A DNA stretch of 44,686 nt from Clostridiales bacterium (GTDB lineage: Bacteria > Bacillota > Clostridia > Oscillospirales > Acutalibacteraceae): positions 1-44,686 of the forward strand of contig JAILFM010000136.1 of the NCBI GenBank assembly GCA_024697575.1, written 5' to 3'. This document shows positions 1 to 11,000 of this stretch, in pieces. Made by a program: the position numbers and the translations under genes. The notes beneath the pieces were generated by a model, which was not told the DNA's origin, searched no databases, and worked only from the letters and a program-made list of their open reading frames with translations. Numbering within the stretch: position 1 is the first letter of the stretch; the number at the start of each line of letters is the position of its first letter.

Positions 1-1
1 T

Positions 2-3000
2 CTCACCGTTGAAGCGGGAACCGAAAACGACACTATCCCCGCCGGCACATTGAAGTGCACACCGCTGACTGTCCTCACTCTTAAGGCGCAGTGGAGAGCG
101 AACGAATACGCGGTCACTCTCAACGCCAACGGTACGGACAATGCGGAAGGCTTCACAAAGAACGCCGTTTATGAAGAAGGCAAGACCGGCACCGTAACAT
201 TCAACGTAACCTATGACAAGACATATCTTGACGGTTACAAGACGATAGCGGACAGCGCTGAAGACCTGCCGACAGCTTACCTCACCGGCTACATCTTCGA
301 CGGCTGGTACACAATCAAAGACAGCGACATCACAACGAAGAATACTTCGGCTTCAGGCAACGACAACGCCAAGTACCTTGTCACGAAGGACACCTTCTAT
401 AACACCGTTAACGGCAAGACCTACGAAACCGGCAAGGCAGTCCCGAAGGCTCACACCCTCTACGCTCACTGGACGGCGATAACCTACACCGTTCACTACA
501 ACGCCAATGACGCGACCGGCGGCTCAACAGCCGACACGAAGCATCAGTATGACGTGAGCGAGGATATCAGAGACACCAAGGGTAACCTCAACGAAAACGG
601 CTTCGAGAGAATCTACACCGTTACCTACAATATCAACGACAGCACGCAGTCTAACGGCACAACGGCAGCGTCCTATGCGGCTCCTCTGAGCGCGGCTAAC
701 ACCACATCGACCTACACCTTCGAGGGCTGGTCGGCGTATGAGGCAAAGGATGTCAACACAGCGCACAGCGAATCCTGGAACCTCAGCAGCGCGGCGAACA
801 GCGGTTCTGTCTATCACAACAACCTGTCTTCAACGCAGGGCGCGACGGTTCAGATGTACGCAATGTGGGATTCGCACGAGATCACTCTGCCCACACCGAG
901 CAGAACGGGCTACACCTTCAAGGGCTGGTATACTGTCAAGTATTCGAGAACTCAGGCGGCTGCCCAGGCGAACTTCATCGGCAACGGCGGCGACACCTGG
1001 ACTCCGGAAGCGGACATCACCCTTTACGCCTACTGGACACCGGATACCTACGAAGTCACCCTTGACAGCGAGAACTATTCAACTCAGAGCTCAATGGTTG
1101 ACCACGCGGCTACCAATGCCGGCACCGTAAAGGTCACGGCAACCTATGACAGCCCGATGCCGGCGGCGACAATGCCCGCTAAGAGCGGCTACACCTTCAA
1201 TGGCTACTTCGTCACGAAGACAGCTGCTGCGGCGGCAAGCGCGGCGGATTACTACACGAACGCGAACATCAGCGGCGACCAGTATTACAACGCGAACGGC
1301 TCAAGCGCGAAGAACTGGGTCATCGCGAGCGACACGACTCTCTACGCGAAGTGGTCGAGGAACGAATACACCGTCACCTACAAGAACGCTGTTGCTCTTG
1401 ACGAAAACGGCAATGCGTTTGAAGGCGCGGTCATGCCGCAGGATGATGTGAGACTTGTCGCGAACGACGGCACACTTACAAACAACAACTCCTTCACAAA
1501 CGGAACGGGCTTCAGGTTCGATAATGAAAAGAACACGATTGAAGCGACGCTTCAGGCAAATCCGCTCGGCGGTACAACGGCGGCAACCTGGGAAGTTCCG
1601 TTCATACTCAGAAAGGCGCAGGCGAAGGGCTATGACTTTATCGGCTGGACACTGACGGCAACAGGCGGCAAGTTCAGAACCGGTATGGGCACAACGGCTG
1701 ATCCCTACAGAGAGCTTGACACCCTTGTTGTCAAGTACACGGGTGAAGATGCAATCGGCTTCTTCGACAAGGACGGTAACGCTGTTAACATCGATAACAA
1801 GACTCTTAACGATGTTCTTGAAACTGAGGGCAACAGCTACACACTTGAAAATGCGGCTTATATGTATATCCCCATCGGCTCCTACGGTCATGTGACGGCG
1901 AGCGCCATCTGGCAGGTCAAGGCGTGGGATGTGGTCTTCAACGTCAACACATCGGCTCTGACAGTCCACAACCCGCCGAAGACCCACAGCAACTGCCCGT
2001 ATGAGACGAACGGCTCCTACAGCGTAAGAGTGAGATATGACTACGCTGTACCCGCGGTCGGTAAGGCGACAAGCGGCGCAACCGAAAACACGGCGCTTGT
2101 GATGCCCACTTATGAGGGCTACACCTTCCTGGGCTACTTCACTCAGGCAACCGGCGGCACGAAGTATTACACCGCAGACGGCACACCGTGCCACGGCAAC
2201 AGCACCGACCACCCGCTGTGGAAAGAGTCTGAGACCACTCAGAACCTCTACGCTCACTGGCAGGAGAACACCTACGAAATAACCTACGCTCTTGACGGCG
2301 GCACATTGCCCGCAGGCGCGGCAGACGGCACGGGCGAAGGCAGCAAGGCTCAGTATTCAATCAGCAACACTGACTACACGTTGCCCGCGCCCACAAAGAC
2401 CGGCTACACCTTCGACTACTGGACCGTTGAGGACGAAGGAACATATTCGAACAGCAACTGGCGTGTATTTGACAATGTAAATTCCGTTGAAGGCAACCAG
2501 ATTGCTTCCGGCACAAATATGACCGGCAGGTTCGGCAACGTCACTCTCAAAGCCAACTGGCACATCAACCAGAGCACCTTGATTGTCAAGGTCGGCGGCG
2601 GCGAGACATGGACCTACACCGTGCCCGACAAGTCACAGATTCTCAAGGTGACCGGCTGGAGTGAGAGCGACACCTCGGTTTACAACGCCGAGACCGGCGT
2701 CATCACCGTCACCGGCGACGGCAGCGAACACAGCGTTGTCAGGATCACAGCTCCGTACGGAACGGTTCTTGACAACATCCCGGCACCTGCCAAGACCGGC
2801 TACAAGCTCAAGAACTTTACGCCTGACAACACCAATACCGACACCTCCGTCGGCGGCGTGTTCACACAGGGCAGCACCACCGAGACAAGGCACAGAGCCA
2901 CAGCCGATATCGAAAACAGCGAGGATAAACGCGAGACTGAGACCATCAATGTCTTCACCTTCGGTTCCTACACCTTCGGCGCCATCGACGGCGAGTCGTT

Positions 3001-6000
3001 CACAATCAGCACCTACGGCTCAGGCAACTGGAACGCGATAACGTATCAGGTTGTGTTTGAAGGCACTCAGAAGGATACCGGCGAAATGGTCAACGAGACG
3101 CAGAAAGCCGCGAACGAACCCAAGAACGTCTGGTGGCTCAAGTACGGCGAAAACAGCGATCTTCCCGCCAACGCCTTCTCGAAGGCAGGCTATGACTTCG
3201 TCGGCTGGACGAGCGCGCTGTTCAACTGGCAGAAGGATAAGCTCTATTCCGACAGCGGCAATACTCAGGAAATTGAGCAGCTTATCTGGCGTCAGGGCGT
3301 CGCAATGGCAGACGGCAGAGACAGCGGCGGCAATACCGTTAAGGTTCAGAAGTTCACTGCGAGAACCGTCAACTACTATCTCGACGGCCATTCAGTCCGC
3401 AACCTTGCGACTGAGCAGAACGACGCTGTCACCCTTTACGCCATCTGGAAAGCGAGACAGTACACGATTACCGTTAACAGAATGAACGGTAAGATCGGTA
3501 CCGATCCCAACACGATGGGCAATATCGACCCGGCAGTGTTCACACTCACCGGCTACTACGATGAAGACCTGAGCACCTTCGAGTTCAAGCTCAGGTACAC
3601 GACCGGCGGCTCAACATATGAGACAAGCAATGTCAACAGCAACGGTCTGCCGCAGGGCGACAGCACCGGCAAATATGTTGAATTCACGGTTTACAGAAAC
3701 TCCTGGTTTGCGGGTTCATCAACAAAGGCTTATCTGAGCCGTTCCGGCTACTCCTTCAAGGGTTGGAGCTCAATCGAGGAAGAGCCGAGGCTTGAGACAG
3801 CGTTTGACCAGACAAAGACCCTGACAAATTCGGTTCGCTTCTCAAGAAGCAGCGTCCAGTTCAGCGAAGTTGACGGCAGCGCGAGCACCGCGACCATCTA
3901 CGCACGCTGGTCACCGAACACCTACAAGGTAACCTTCGATCTGAACAAGCCCGAAAACGCAAGCAATGACATTTCAGCCGCCTTCACTGCAAACTTTGAC
4001 GCAAGGCAGACGGCCAATGACAGACCCAAACCCACCTACCGCCTTGTTAAAGACGGCGATGAGAAGAACATCAGCTACGAGCTTGAAGGCTGCTACTCCG
4101 GCGACACCTACAAGGTGATAACAGACACGCCCGCCCTTAAGGGCTGGACCTTCGTGGGCTGGAACACCGAGAAGAACGGCTCCGGCGAGTGGTACGACGG
4201 TTCGTCGACGGTGAAGCATTACATTGACGATAAGGGCAACGAATACTCCGAGGATGAACTTGACATCCTCACCGTCGCGGGCGGCGCAAACACCTATTAC
4301 AGAAAGTCAACGCAACTCACAAGGATAGGTTCAACCGCTTATTACCATGACGGCGTGTTCAAATACACCGGCAGCGAAATCGTATCTGTTCACGGCAGGA
4401 CGTATAAGAAGGGTTCCGACATCAACATCGTCACCGTCACTGAGAACGCAAAGAAAACATTCAAGTATGAAGGCGACCAGGCCGGTCAGGCGCATAACCT
4501 CTACGCTCAGTGGCGCGCCTCAAGCTACACCGTGGCTTACATCGGCGGCAGCGAGACAGGCAGCAACACTTATGAATACACTCCGGCAGCTTACAGGTCG
4601 AACGGCGAGCTTATCGGCAACGTCAAGCAGTACAGAATCGAAACCGGCTTTGACGATGAAGGCTATCTGTATGAAAACAGAATCGAAACAGCCTACGCTC
4701 CCTACACCCAGACCTTCACCTATGACACTGCGCAGGAGATGACAGCGAACCTTTATACGCTTGAAAACGGCGACGAGCACTGGTTCCTGAGCAGCTGGAA
4801 GTTCTTCAACGAGAGCGGCTCAAAGGACTATGTCGGCGGTTCCGAAATAGCGGACGGTATTGTTGACGGCGACGGCAAGACTATCAAAGTCTACGCAGTC
4901 TGGGCGCTTCTGAGAATCAGCAGCAAGAAGGGCACATACGACTTCGGCGCGGCGGCGGCTTTCAAGGTTGTTGATATCGCGGCGCATGAAAATGCGGAAG
5001 GCGTCAGCGTCGGTGCGGACAGCGTACCTTCGAATGCGGTTCTTACCTTCGGTCCCGCGCTCTCGGTCGACGGCAACGTCAACACCGTGAGCACAAAGAG
5101 CAATCTTGAAACAACCGACTTCAGCGGCAGCGGATACAAAGTGGTTGAAGTGAAGCTGAGCGACATAAGCTCGAGCCAGACGATAATCGACCGCATCGCA
5201 AACTTCATACCCGGCAGCGGCTGCAGCGGTGTTCAGACCTTCTATTACGAGCTGTATTACGACGGTCAGTATATCTGCGAAAAAGTTGTTATGTACCCGA
5301 GAAACGTTGTTCTTTATGAGGATGACTCCTTCAGCGAAGGCGACTCCGTATTCAACGACGGTCACAACAACGGCGCCGGCTGGTACAAGCAGGGCGAAGG
5401 CAAGATAACGACCAACAGCGAAATCAGCACGGTATTCGGCTACTCCAGCGCTCTTGACCCGTATAAGCTCAGAAACAGCGCGGATCCGAGCACGAAAGCT
5501 CTTGCCAAACTTTACGAAGCGGGCACATTCAGCGGTTCGGTTGTCACAAAGACGATTCTGACGCCTCAGGTTCCCGTCTCGACAACAAGAGAGTTTGAGT
5601 TCACCGGCAGAGGCTTCGACCTTGTGTCAGCCTGCGGCAGCAACAACGCGGCGCTTGTCATCTACGTATGGCAGAAGGACGGCGACAACTATAACCCGAT
5701 AGCCATAACAACGGTTGACACCTACACCGGCAGCGGCAACGAGCTGCTTGTCAACGGTCTTGAGACTCAGGTTCCCGTATATCACTTTATGGCGAGTGAA
5801 GAGGCAACGTACCTTGTTCAGGTTTACGCGGTATTCCTTGACGAGGGCGGCGCAAATGTCAACTCCGCCGGCGAAAAAGACATCCGCTCATCCGTCATTA
5901 CTCAGCTTGAGGACTACGGTCTGTATGTTGAAGATGAGATCTTCGATATGAAGTGGATGGATGAAAACTCAGTCCTTAACGGCGGCACCGGCAGAGCACA

Positions 6001-7162
6001 GGCTCAGGATGACGACGAGGTTCTCAGCGGCGGGGCGACGGTAATGCTCGGCTACATCGACGGCATCAGAGTTTATGACCCGTCACTCGGCGACAAGAAC
6101 GAAGAGAGCGTTTATCTTGCAAGCGAGCTCAACGCAGAGTTCTACAACATAATGCAGTACTCGCTTGAGGGCGAAGGGTACAGATACGACGACGGCGATC
6201 TTGAATACAAGTTCGAACCGAACGAAGTTTACCTGAAGCAGAACGGCAAGACGGCGTTCAAGGTTCTCGGCCTTAACGGCGATGTGGGTGAAAAGGTTAT
6301 GGTTTCACTCAGAGCGGTTCAAGGAGCCGGCAAGGTTGAAATCTACGGCAAGGATATGAGCAACAAGCTCACAATCGAGAGTGTTGAGCACGCGACCGAA
6401 ATGTACTATGACATTTCCGGCTATCTCAACGGTACGAACGGCTATGTGGTGATTCAGAACATCGGCACCGGCATTGTTGCCGTGGGCAATGTCAAGATAA
6501 CAAGCGAGACCAATTCCGGCGCGCGCATTGGCTACCTTGACGAGGACGATGCGGACGACATCAACTCCGCCTGGAACGCCATGGCTTCGGTACCCTCAAC
6601 AGAGTATCAGTACTCGTTCGAGGCTATCAACGAGCCTAAAGAGATTGAACTGAGCCGCGTGATAATCACACCGGATCCGGGCGATAACAACGATAACCCG
6701 GGCGGCAATAACGACAACCCCGGCGGTAACAACGATAATCCGGGCGGCAACGATGATCCCGGTAATAACGACACTCCGACCGGCGACACTCCGAAACCGG
6801 CGTCCGTAAGACTTAAGGGCAACAACCGCAAGGACACCACACTTGACTACAAGACGACCATTACCTTCCATGCAGATGTAAAGAATGCCTTCGGTATTGT
6901 CTGGTACATCAATATCGGTGACAAGACTTATTCATCCGATAAGCTTGACCCGAGCAAGTTCACCGTCGGCAAGGACGGCAGCCTGACAGTCAAGAACGTG
7001 AAGGAAGACTTCTCGGTTTACTTCACCGCGAAGGATTCAGCCGGCAAATCCGCAGCTTCACAGACACTCAGCTTCAAGGTTAAGAACAACTTCTTCGCGA
7101 AGCTTGTGGCGTTCTTCAGGACCCTGTTCGGCAGCGGCAAAACGGTCGACTGGACCGACTGA
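2..7162 (+). CDS. Giant secreted/surface protein with ~12-13 InlB B-repeat / Listeria-Bacteroides repeats (Flg_new-like), NNDNPGG linker, C-terminal Ig-like domain; 5'-truncated by window edge
   Basis: Frame is open from base 2, upstream of the TTG called at 50. Repeated GYTFxGWxT...LYAxWxxxxYxVTxN motifs; Asn/Pro/Gly linker; C-terminal domain ending NNFFAKLVAFFRTLFG; no LPXTG. Confidence 0.9.
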   Translation, partial: LTVEAGTENDTIPAGTLKCTPLTVLTLKAQWRANEYAVTLNANGTDNAEGFTKNAVYEEGKTGTVTFNVTYDKTYLDGYKTIADSAEDLPTAYLTGYIFDGWYTIKDSDITTKNTSASGNDNAKYLVTKDTFYNTVNGKTYETGKAVPKAHTLYAHWTAITYTVHYNANDATGGSTADTKHQYDVSEDIRDTKGNLNENGFERIYTVTYNINDSTQSNGTTAASYAAPLSAANTTSTYTFEGWSAYEAKDVNTAHSESWNLSSAANSGSVYHNNLSSTQGATVQMYAMWDSHEITLPTPSRTGYTFKGWYTVKYSRTQAAAQANFIGNGGDTWTPEADITLYAYWTPDTYEVTLDSENYSTQSSMVDHAATNAGTVKVTATYDSPMPAATMPAKSGYTFNGYFVTKTAAAAASAADYYTNANISGDQYYNANGSSAKNWVIASDTTLYAKWSRNEYTVTYKNAVALDENGNAFEGAVMPQDDVRLVANDGTLTNNNSFTNGTGFRFDNEKNTIEATLQANPLGGTTAATWEVPFILRKAQAKGYDFIGWTLTATGGKFRTGMGTTADPYRELDTLVVKYTGEDAIGFFDKDGNAVNIDNKTLNDVLETEGNSYTLENAAYMYIPIGSYGHVTASAIWQVKAWDVVFNVNTSALTVHNPPKTHSNCPYETNGSYSVRVRYDYAVPAVGKATSGATENTALVMPTYEGYTFLGYFTQATGGTKYYTADGTPCHGNSTDHPLWKESETTQNLYAHWQENTYEITYALDGGTLPAGAADGTGEGSKAQYSISNTDYTLPAPTKTGYTFDYWTVEDEGTYSNSNWRVFDNVNSVEGNQIASGTNMTGRFGNVTLKANWHINQSTLIVKVGGGETWTYTVPDKSQILKVTGWSESDTSVYNAETGVITVTGDGSEHSVVRITAPYGTVLDNIPAPAKTGYKLKNFTPDNTNTDTSVGGVFTQGSTTETRHRATADIENSEDKRETETINVFTFGSYTFGAIDGESFTISTYGSGNWNAITYQVVFEGTQKDTGEMVNETQKAANEPKNVWWLKYGENSDLPANAFSKAGYDFVGWTSALFNWQKDKLYSDSGNTQEIEQLIWRQGVAMADGRDSGGNTVKVQKFTARTVNYYLDGHSVRNLATEQNDAVTLYAIWKARQYTITVNRMNGKIGTDPNTMGNIDPAVFTLTGYYDEDLSTFEFKLRYTTGGSTYETSNVNSNGLPQGDSTGKYVEFTVYRNSWFAGSSTKAYLSRSGYSFKGWSSIEEEPRLETAFDQTKTLTNSVRFSRSSVQFSEVDGSASTATIYARWSPNTYKVTFDLNKPENASNDISAAFTANFDARQTANDRPKPTYRLVKDGDEKNISYELEGCYSGDTYKVITDTPALKGWTFVGWNTEKNGSGEWYDGSSTVKHYIDDKGNEYSEDELDILTVAGGANTYYRKSTQLTRIGSTAYYHDGVFKYTGSEIVSVHGRTYKKGSDINIVTVTENAKKTFKYEGDQAGQAHNLYAQWRASSYTVAYIGGSETGSNTYEYTPAAYRSNGELIGNVKQYRIETGFDDEGYLYENRIETAYAPYTQTFTYDTAQEMTANLYTLENGDEHWFLSSWKFFNESGSKDYVGGSEIADGIVDGDGKTIKVYAVWALLRISSKKGTYDFGAAAAFKVVDIAAHENAEGVSVGADSVPSNAVLTFGPALSVDGNVNTVSTKSNLETTDFSGSGYKVVEVKLSDISSSQTIIDRIANFIPGSGCSGVQTFYYELYYDGQYICEKVVMYPRNVVLYEDDSFSEGDSVFNDGHNNGAGWYKQGEGKITTNSEISTVFGYSSALDPYKLRNSADPSTKALAKLYEAGTFSGSVVTKTILTPQVPVSTTREFEFTGRGFDLVSACGSNNAALVIYVWQKDGDNYNPIAITTVDTYTGSGNELLVNGLETQVPVYHFMASEEATYLVQVYAVFLDEGGANVNSAGEKDIRSSVITQLEDYGLYVEDEIFDMKWMDENSVLNGGTGRAQAQDDDEVLSGGATVMLGYIDGIRVYDPSLGDKNEESVYLASELNAEFYNIMQYSLEGEGYRYDDGDLEYKFEPNEVYLKQNGKTAFKVLGLNGDVGEKVMVSLRAVQGAGKVEIYGKDMSNKLTIESVEHATEMYYDISGYLNGTNGYVVIQNIGTGIVAVGNVKITSETNSGARIGYLDEDDADDINSAWNAMASVPSTEYQYSFEAINEPKEIELSRVIITPDPGDNNDNPGGNNDNPGGNNDNPGGNDDPGNNDTPTGDTPKPASVRLKGNNRKDTTLDYKTTITFHADVKNAFGIVWYINIGDKTYSSDKLDPSKFTVGKDGSLTVKNVKEDFSVYFTAKDSAGKSAASQTLSFKVKNNFFAKLVAFFRTLFGSGKTVDWTD
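6686..6780 (+). repeat. Degenerate 21-bp tandem repeat encoding the NNDNPGG linker
   Basis: Three consecutive units aac-aac-gat-aac-ccg-ggc-ggc (with synonymous variation) followed by a degraded unit. Confidence 0.85.
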
Positions 7163-7176
7163 TAATCAACTGACGG

Positions 7177-7212
7177 TTTTCCTCCCTCCCTTTGAGGGGG
7201 GGAGGGAAGCCG
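7177..7212 (+). terminator. Putative hairpin terminator after the giant surface gene
   Basis: ttttcctccctccctttgagggggggagggaag: strong GC-rich inverted repeat 15-20 nt after the stop codon. Confidence 0.5.
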
Positions 7213-7273
7213 AAGACAGACGGCGGGGAATCCTCAGCCGGACTGTAATTAAAATTAGATGTGGAGAAAAAAT

Positions 7274-7819
7274 ATGAAAAAATTTGTTTGCCCCGTATGC
7301 GGCTATGTTCACGAAGGTGATTCCGCGCCCGAAAAATGCCCCCAGTGCGGTGTTCCCGGTTCAAAGTTCACCGAGATGAAGGATGAAAATCTCACCTGGG
7401 CTGCCGAACATGTTGTCGGCGTAGCCAAGGGCGTTGACCCCGCGATTATTGAAGGGTTAAGAGCTAACTTCAACGGTGAATGCAGTGAGGTCGGCATGTA
7501 TCTTGCAATGGCAAGGGTTGCCTACCGCGAAGGGTACCCCGAAATCGGTTTATATTGGGAAAAAGCCGCTTTTGAAGAGGCGGAGCACGCTGCCAAATTT
7601 GCCGAGCTTCTCGGCGAGGTTGTTACGGACAGCACAAAGAAGAACCTTGAAATGAGAGTTGAGGCTGAAAACGGCGCCACCGCCGGTAAAACCGAGCTTG
7701 CGAAGCTTGCCAAGGCTCAGGGCCTTGACGCTATTCATGACACCGTTCATGAAATGGCGCGCGACGAAGCAAGGCACGGCAAAGCGCTCAAAGGTCTTCT
7801 TGACAGATATTTCGGTTAA
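7274..7819 (+). CDS. Reverse-type rubrerythrin (N-terminal rubredoxin domain + ferritin-like diiron domain; NADH peroxidase family)
   Basis: [29 protein letters not shown] (two CxxC) followed by ExxH/EARH ferritin-like helices. Start moved from 7259 to ATG 7274, which has an upstream ggag. Confidence 0.92.
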   Translation: MKKFVCPVCGYVHEGDSAPEKCPQCGVPGSKFTEMKDENLTWAAEHVVGVAKGVDPAIIEGLRANFNGECSEVGMYLAMARVAYREGYPEIGLYWEKAAFEEAEHAAKFAELLGEVVTDSTKKNLEMRVEAENGATAGKTELAKLAKAQGLDAIHDTVHEMARDEARHGKALKGLLDRYFG

Positions 7820-7870
7820 AAACAATATCATGGGCTGTCGCATTTAAGCGAAAAACAAACAGAAGCCAAA

Positions 7871-7905
7871 AAGGCTCGCGGGGTTATGAAAAACTCCGCG
7901 GGCCT
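7871..7905 (+). terminator. Rho-independent-like terminator after rubrerythrin
   Basis: aaggctcgcggggtt-atgaaa-aactccgcgggcctt stem, followed by tgatttt. Confidence 0.65.
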
Positions 7906-7920
7906 TTGATTTTGCTCTCT

Positions 7921-7947
7921 CAAGACAGGGGACGGTTCTCTGCCTTG
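7921..7947. repeat. REP-like imperfect palindrome (caagacaggggacggttctctgccttg)
   Basis: Imperfect inverted repeat CAAG.CAG...CTG.CTTG in intergenic DNA; resembles the 'gacaggggacggttctctg' motif common near Y1/RAYT transposases in Firmicutes (from memory). Confidence 0.4.
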
Positions 7948-7957
7948 CTTTTTTCTC

Positions 7958-7986
7958 TTGACAAATTTTTGCTTTATTAATATTAT
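7958..7986 (+). promoter_or_regulatory. SigA-type promoter for the VWA gene
   Basis: TTGACA (7958-7963), 17-nt spacer, TATTAT (7981-7986). Confidence 0.6.
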
Positions 7987-8053
7987 ATATATTGGATAAA
8001 ACTATACGAAACGTTCAAACAACAGTTTAAATCTATTTCCGGGAGGTATCGCT

Positions 8054-11000
8054 ATGAAAAGAACAAAGAGCGCCGTAAGCATTCTTTTAGCTTTTTTGAT
8101 GCTTTTAAGCTGCGCCGGCACGGTTATGCCCGCCTTCGCTCTTGGTGAAGACGATAAGCTTACAAGCGTTGACGCGGCGGTTGAAACACTCAGGGGCGGC
8201 AAATGCCCGCCGAAACAGATGTATTCATCGGAGGGAGATCAGAACACATACACAGCCGAGGCCATTTGCTGGTACGATACCGAGGGCAACGAGCTGAGCG
8301 ATGACTTTGTCTTCACCCTTGACAATGATTACTGCCTTTTGTATTCCGCTACGGCGACCGGTTACCATTATTTTGACATTAATGACCTGCCGGAAAGCTA
8401 TGTCAACGGCATCAGAGCGGTCCCTCTGGGCGATAAGGATGCCGGCCTTCCGGCATGGCTTAACACCGAGGGCTATGAAGGTAATGACAGGACTCAGTAT
8501 TATTTGGTAACATTAACAGCGTTTGACGACGGTGTTATCGATATGTTCAAGGTAACAATCGATGCTCGCGAGGGCTACACCGGCATGGACTACGATAAAC
8601 TCATCACCTTAAGCGGCGCGCCCACACAGCTGAGCGACAAAATGCAGTTAAACGGCGTTATTATCAAAAACCTTTCAAACCCCGACGACACGAGCGGCGT
8701 TATGAAGGTCGGCGATACCTACAGCATTGAGTTTGACGTTGAAGCGAGCGAAGGGTACAGGTTTTCACCCTACGGCACGGTGGTGACTGAGGGCTGCATC
8801 TACATCAGCGCCCAGTGGTCGCTGAACACAGAAGACCCCGAAAATGTATATGTCTATATCGCGTGCGAAGCGTGGAGCGAAGTTAATGACAGCGAAGAGG
8901 GCGAAGCGGACCTTATAACCGGCAAAACCGTTGATTTTGCCGACGGCACTGCGGCTGTCACACTTTCGGCTTTTTGCGAAAAGATGAACGCGAGGGTTAA
9001 GTACAGTTCGGAACCTGTTGACATAGTGTTGCTTATAGATACGTCAAGGTCGATGATACTGTATAATATGGCAAACAACAAGACCCGTCTTCAGGTGCTC
9101 AAGGACACCGCGACAGGTTTTATTGACAATGTAAGCGAGCGCGCGGGAACGAGCGGAGCAAACCACAGAATGGCAATAGTGACATTCAGCTCCTCCGCCA
9201 AGAGGATGACCGGGTCCTCAAACAGCACCGCGTTTGTCGACGCCCGGAGCGAAAGCTCATCACTTAAAAGCATTATCAATAATCTCAGAGGCGACGGCGG
9301 CACAAGGGCGGACTACGGCTTTGATACCGTTCAGAGTATCCTCGCCGCCAATAACGACGGGCGCAAAAAGGTTGTCGTGTTCTTAACCGATGGTGTTCCG
9401 ACAACAAGCTCCGAATTCAACGAATCCGTTGCCAACAGCGCAATAGCTATTGCAAACAACCTCAAAAACACTTACCTTGCCGATATTTACGCTGTCGGTA
9501 TCAGCGTTGACGCAAACCCCAGGGCGCAGATAGTTGAAAATCCGAGGGCCGAAGAAGACAAGATGAATATGTTTATGCACTTTGTTTCTTCAAACTATCC
9601 TCAGGCAACCCAGATGCGTTCCGGCGGCGAACAGAAGAGTGACGGATATTTTATCACAACCGAGGATGAAGAAAGGCTCTCCGAAATCTTCAGCGGAATT
9701 ATCAGCGAGCAGCTTTCGGGCGTTATCAGATTTGAGGACCTTACTTTCTGCGATAAGATTTCAAAATATTTCACCCTCACCGCAGAGCAGGAGGCAGCGC
9801 TGCGCGGGGACCTTGTTGAAAGATACGGCTTAACAAATGACGATATTATAATCACAAGAAACAGCGACGGCACGACGGATATTGAAATTCATCACCTCTC
9901 GCCCAAGCGTGTTTATGAAAACGGAATGCACACGGGCTATGAAATCAAGGTTAACTTTAACGTAACCGGGAATGAAAATATGATGAATCCCGGCTCATAT
10001 CCCGTGACAGTAGCCCCCGAGGGCAAGGTGAAGACAAGCGACGGTCAGACAGCGGCATATTTTGAAACACCGGATGCCGTAACGGTTTCCGGCTCAAGGG
10101 CAATTGTAAAGTACATCATCGGTGAAACGGTCTATAAAATCAAAGACACTGCCATCGGCGAAGCCGTAACAGCGCCCGACACTGAAACTATTCTCTGGGA
10201 TATTGAAGAAAATCAGACTGTAACCTCCGCCGTGACAACGGTCACAGGGCATTTCACCGGCGACACTCACACGGTCACTCTGCATATCGGCGACGATACA
10301 GATATCAGTGAGTATTACGAGGGTCAGATTATTGTTGTGCCCGAGGTAGGCGAGATTGAAGGTTATCTCTTTGCCGGATGGGATATTTTGATCCCCGCCG
10401 TTATGGGCAAAGAGGATGTTGAGGCAACGGCGGCTTTAATCCCCCATACGCACTCATTTGAAGTTACTTCAATCACGGGTGACTGTGAAAGCGGCATGAC
10501 AACGGTTGAAACCTGCGCCGGCTGCGGCAAAACAAAAACTTCGTTTACCGAGCCGTCAACTCACCAATACACTGCCCACATAACAAGCGACAGCGGTGAA
10601 CATTCAAAAGCAAGCATAGTCTGCACAAAGTGCGGCAAGGTTTATCAGGAAGAGACCACAATCAACTACAAGGCGGCTTCAAGTATTTTCACGGGCGTCA
10701 GCCGTATGATAGACATTACAATGACGGAAGACGATGTGTCGATTCAACCCGACGGCACAATCACCGTTAAGGTTGCGCTTGATCCGTCTCTTGCGAATAA
10801 ACTGTTTATCTATGTATACCGCATAAATGAGGACGGCTCAAAAACAAGGGTTGACTGCGAAAAGAAAGACGGTATGCTCTACCTCTACCTTGACCATTTC
10901 AGCCTTTACCTTCTGTGCGATGAGGAGAGTACGGACAACCTGCCCGGTTATGAAGAAGTGGCGCAGGCTGTAAGCAACTACAGAGAGGTTATAATAAACG

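Noticed and set aside
6686-6780. Short periodic repeat considered as a possible CRISPR array
   Set aside because: 21-bp degenerate units in frame encoding NNDNPGG with no spacers.
524-7364. Many long ORFs on both strands overlapping the giant surface gene (e.g. 1301..2257 -, 3051..3485 +, 4820..5365 -, 6596..6871 -)
   Set aside because: They are shadows of a GC3-biased, repeat-rich coding frame; no RBS, no recognisable domains, low-complexity Arg/Ala/Ser-rich translations.
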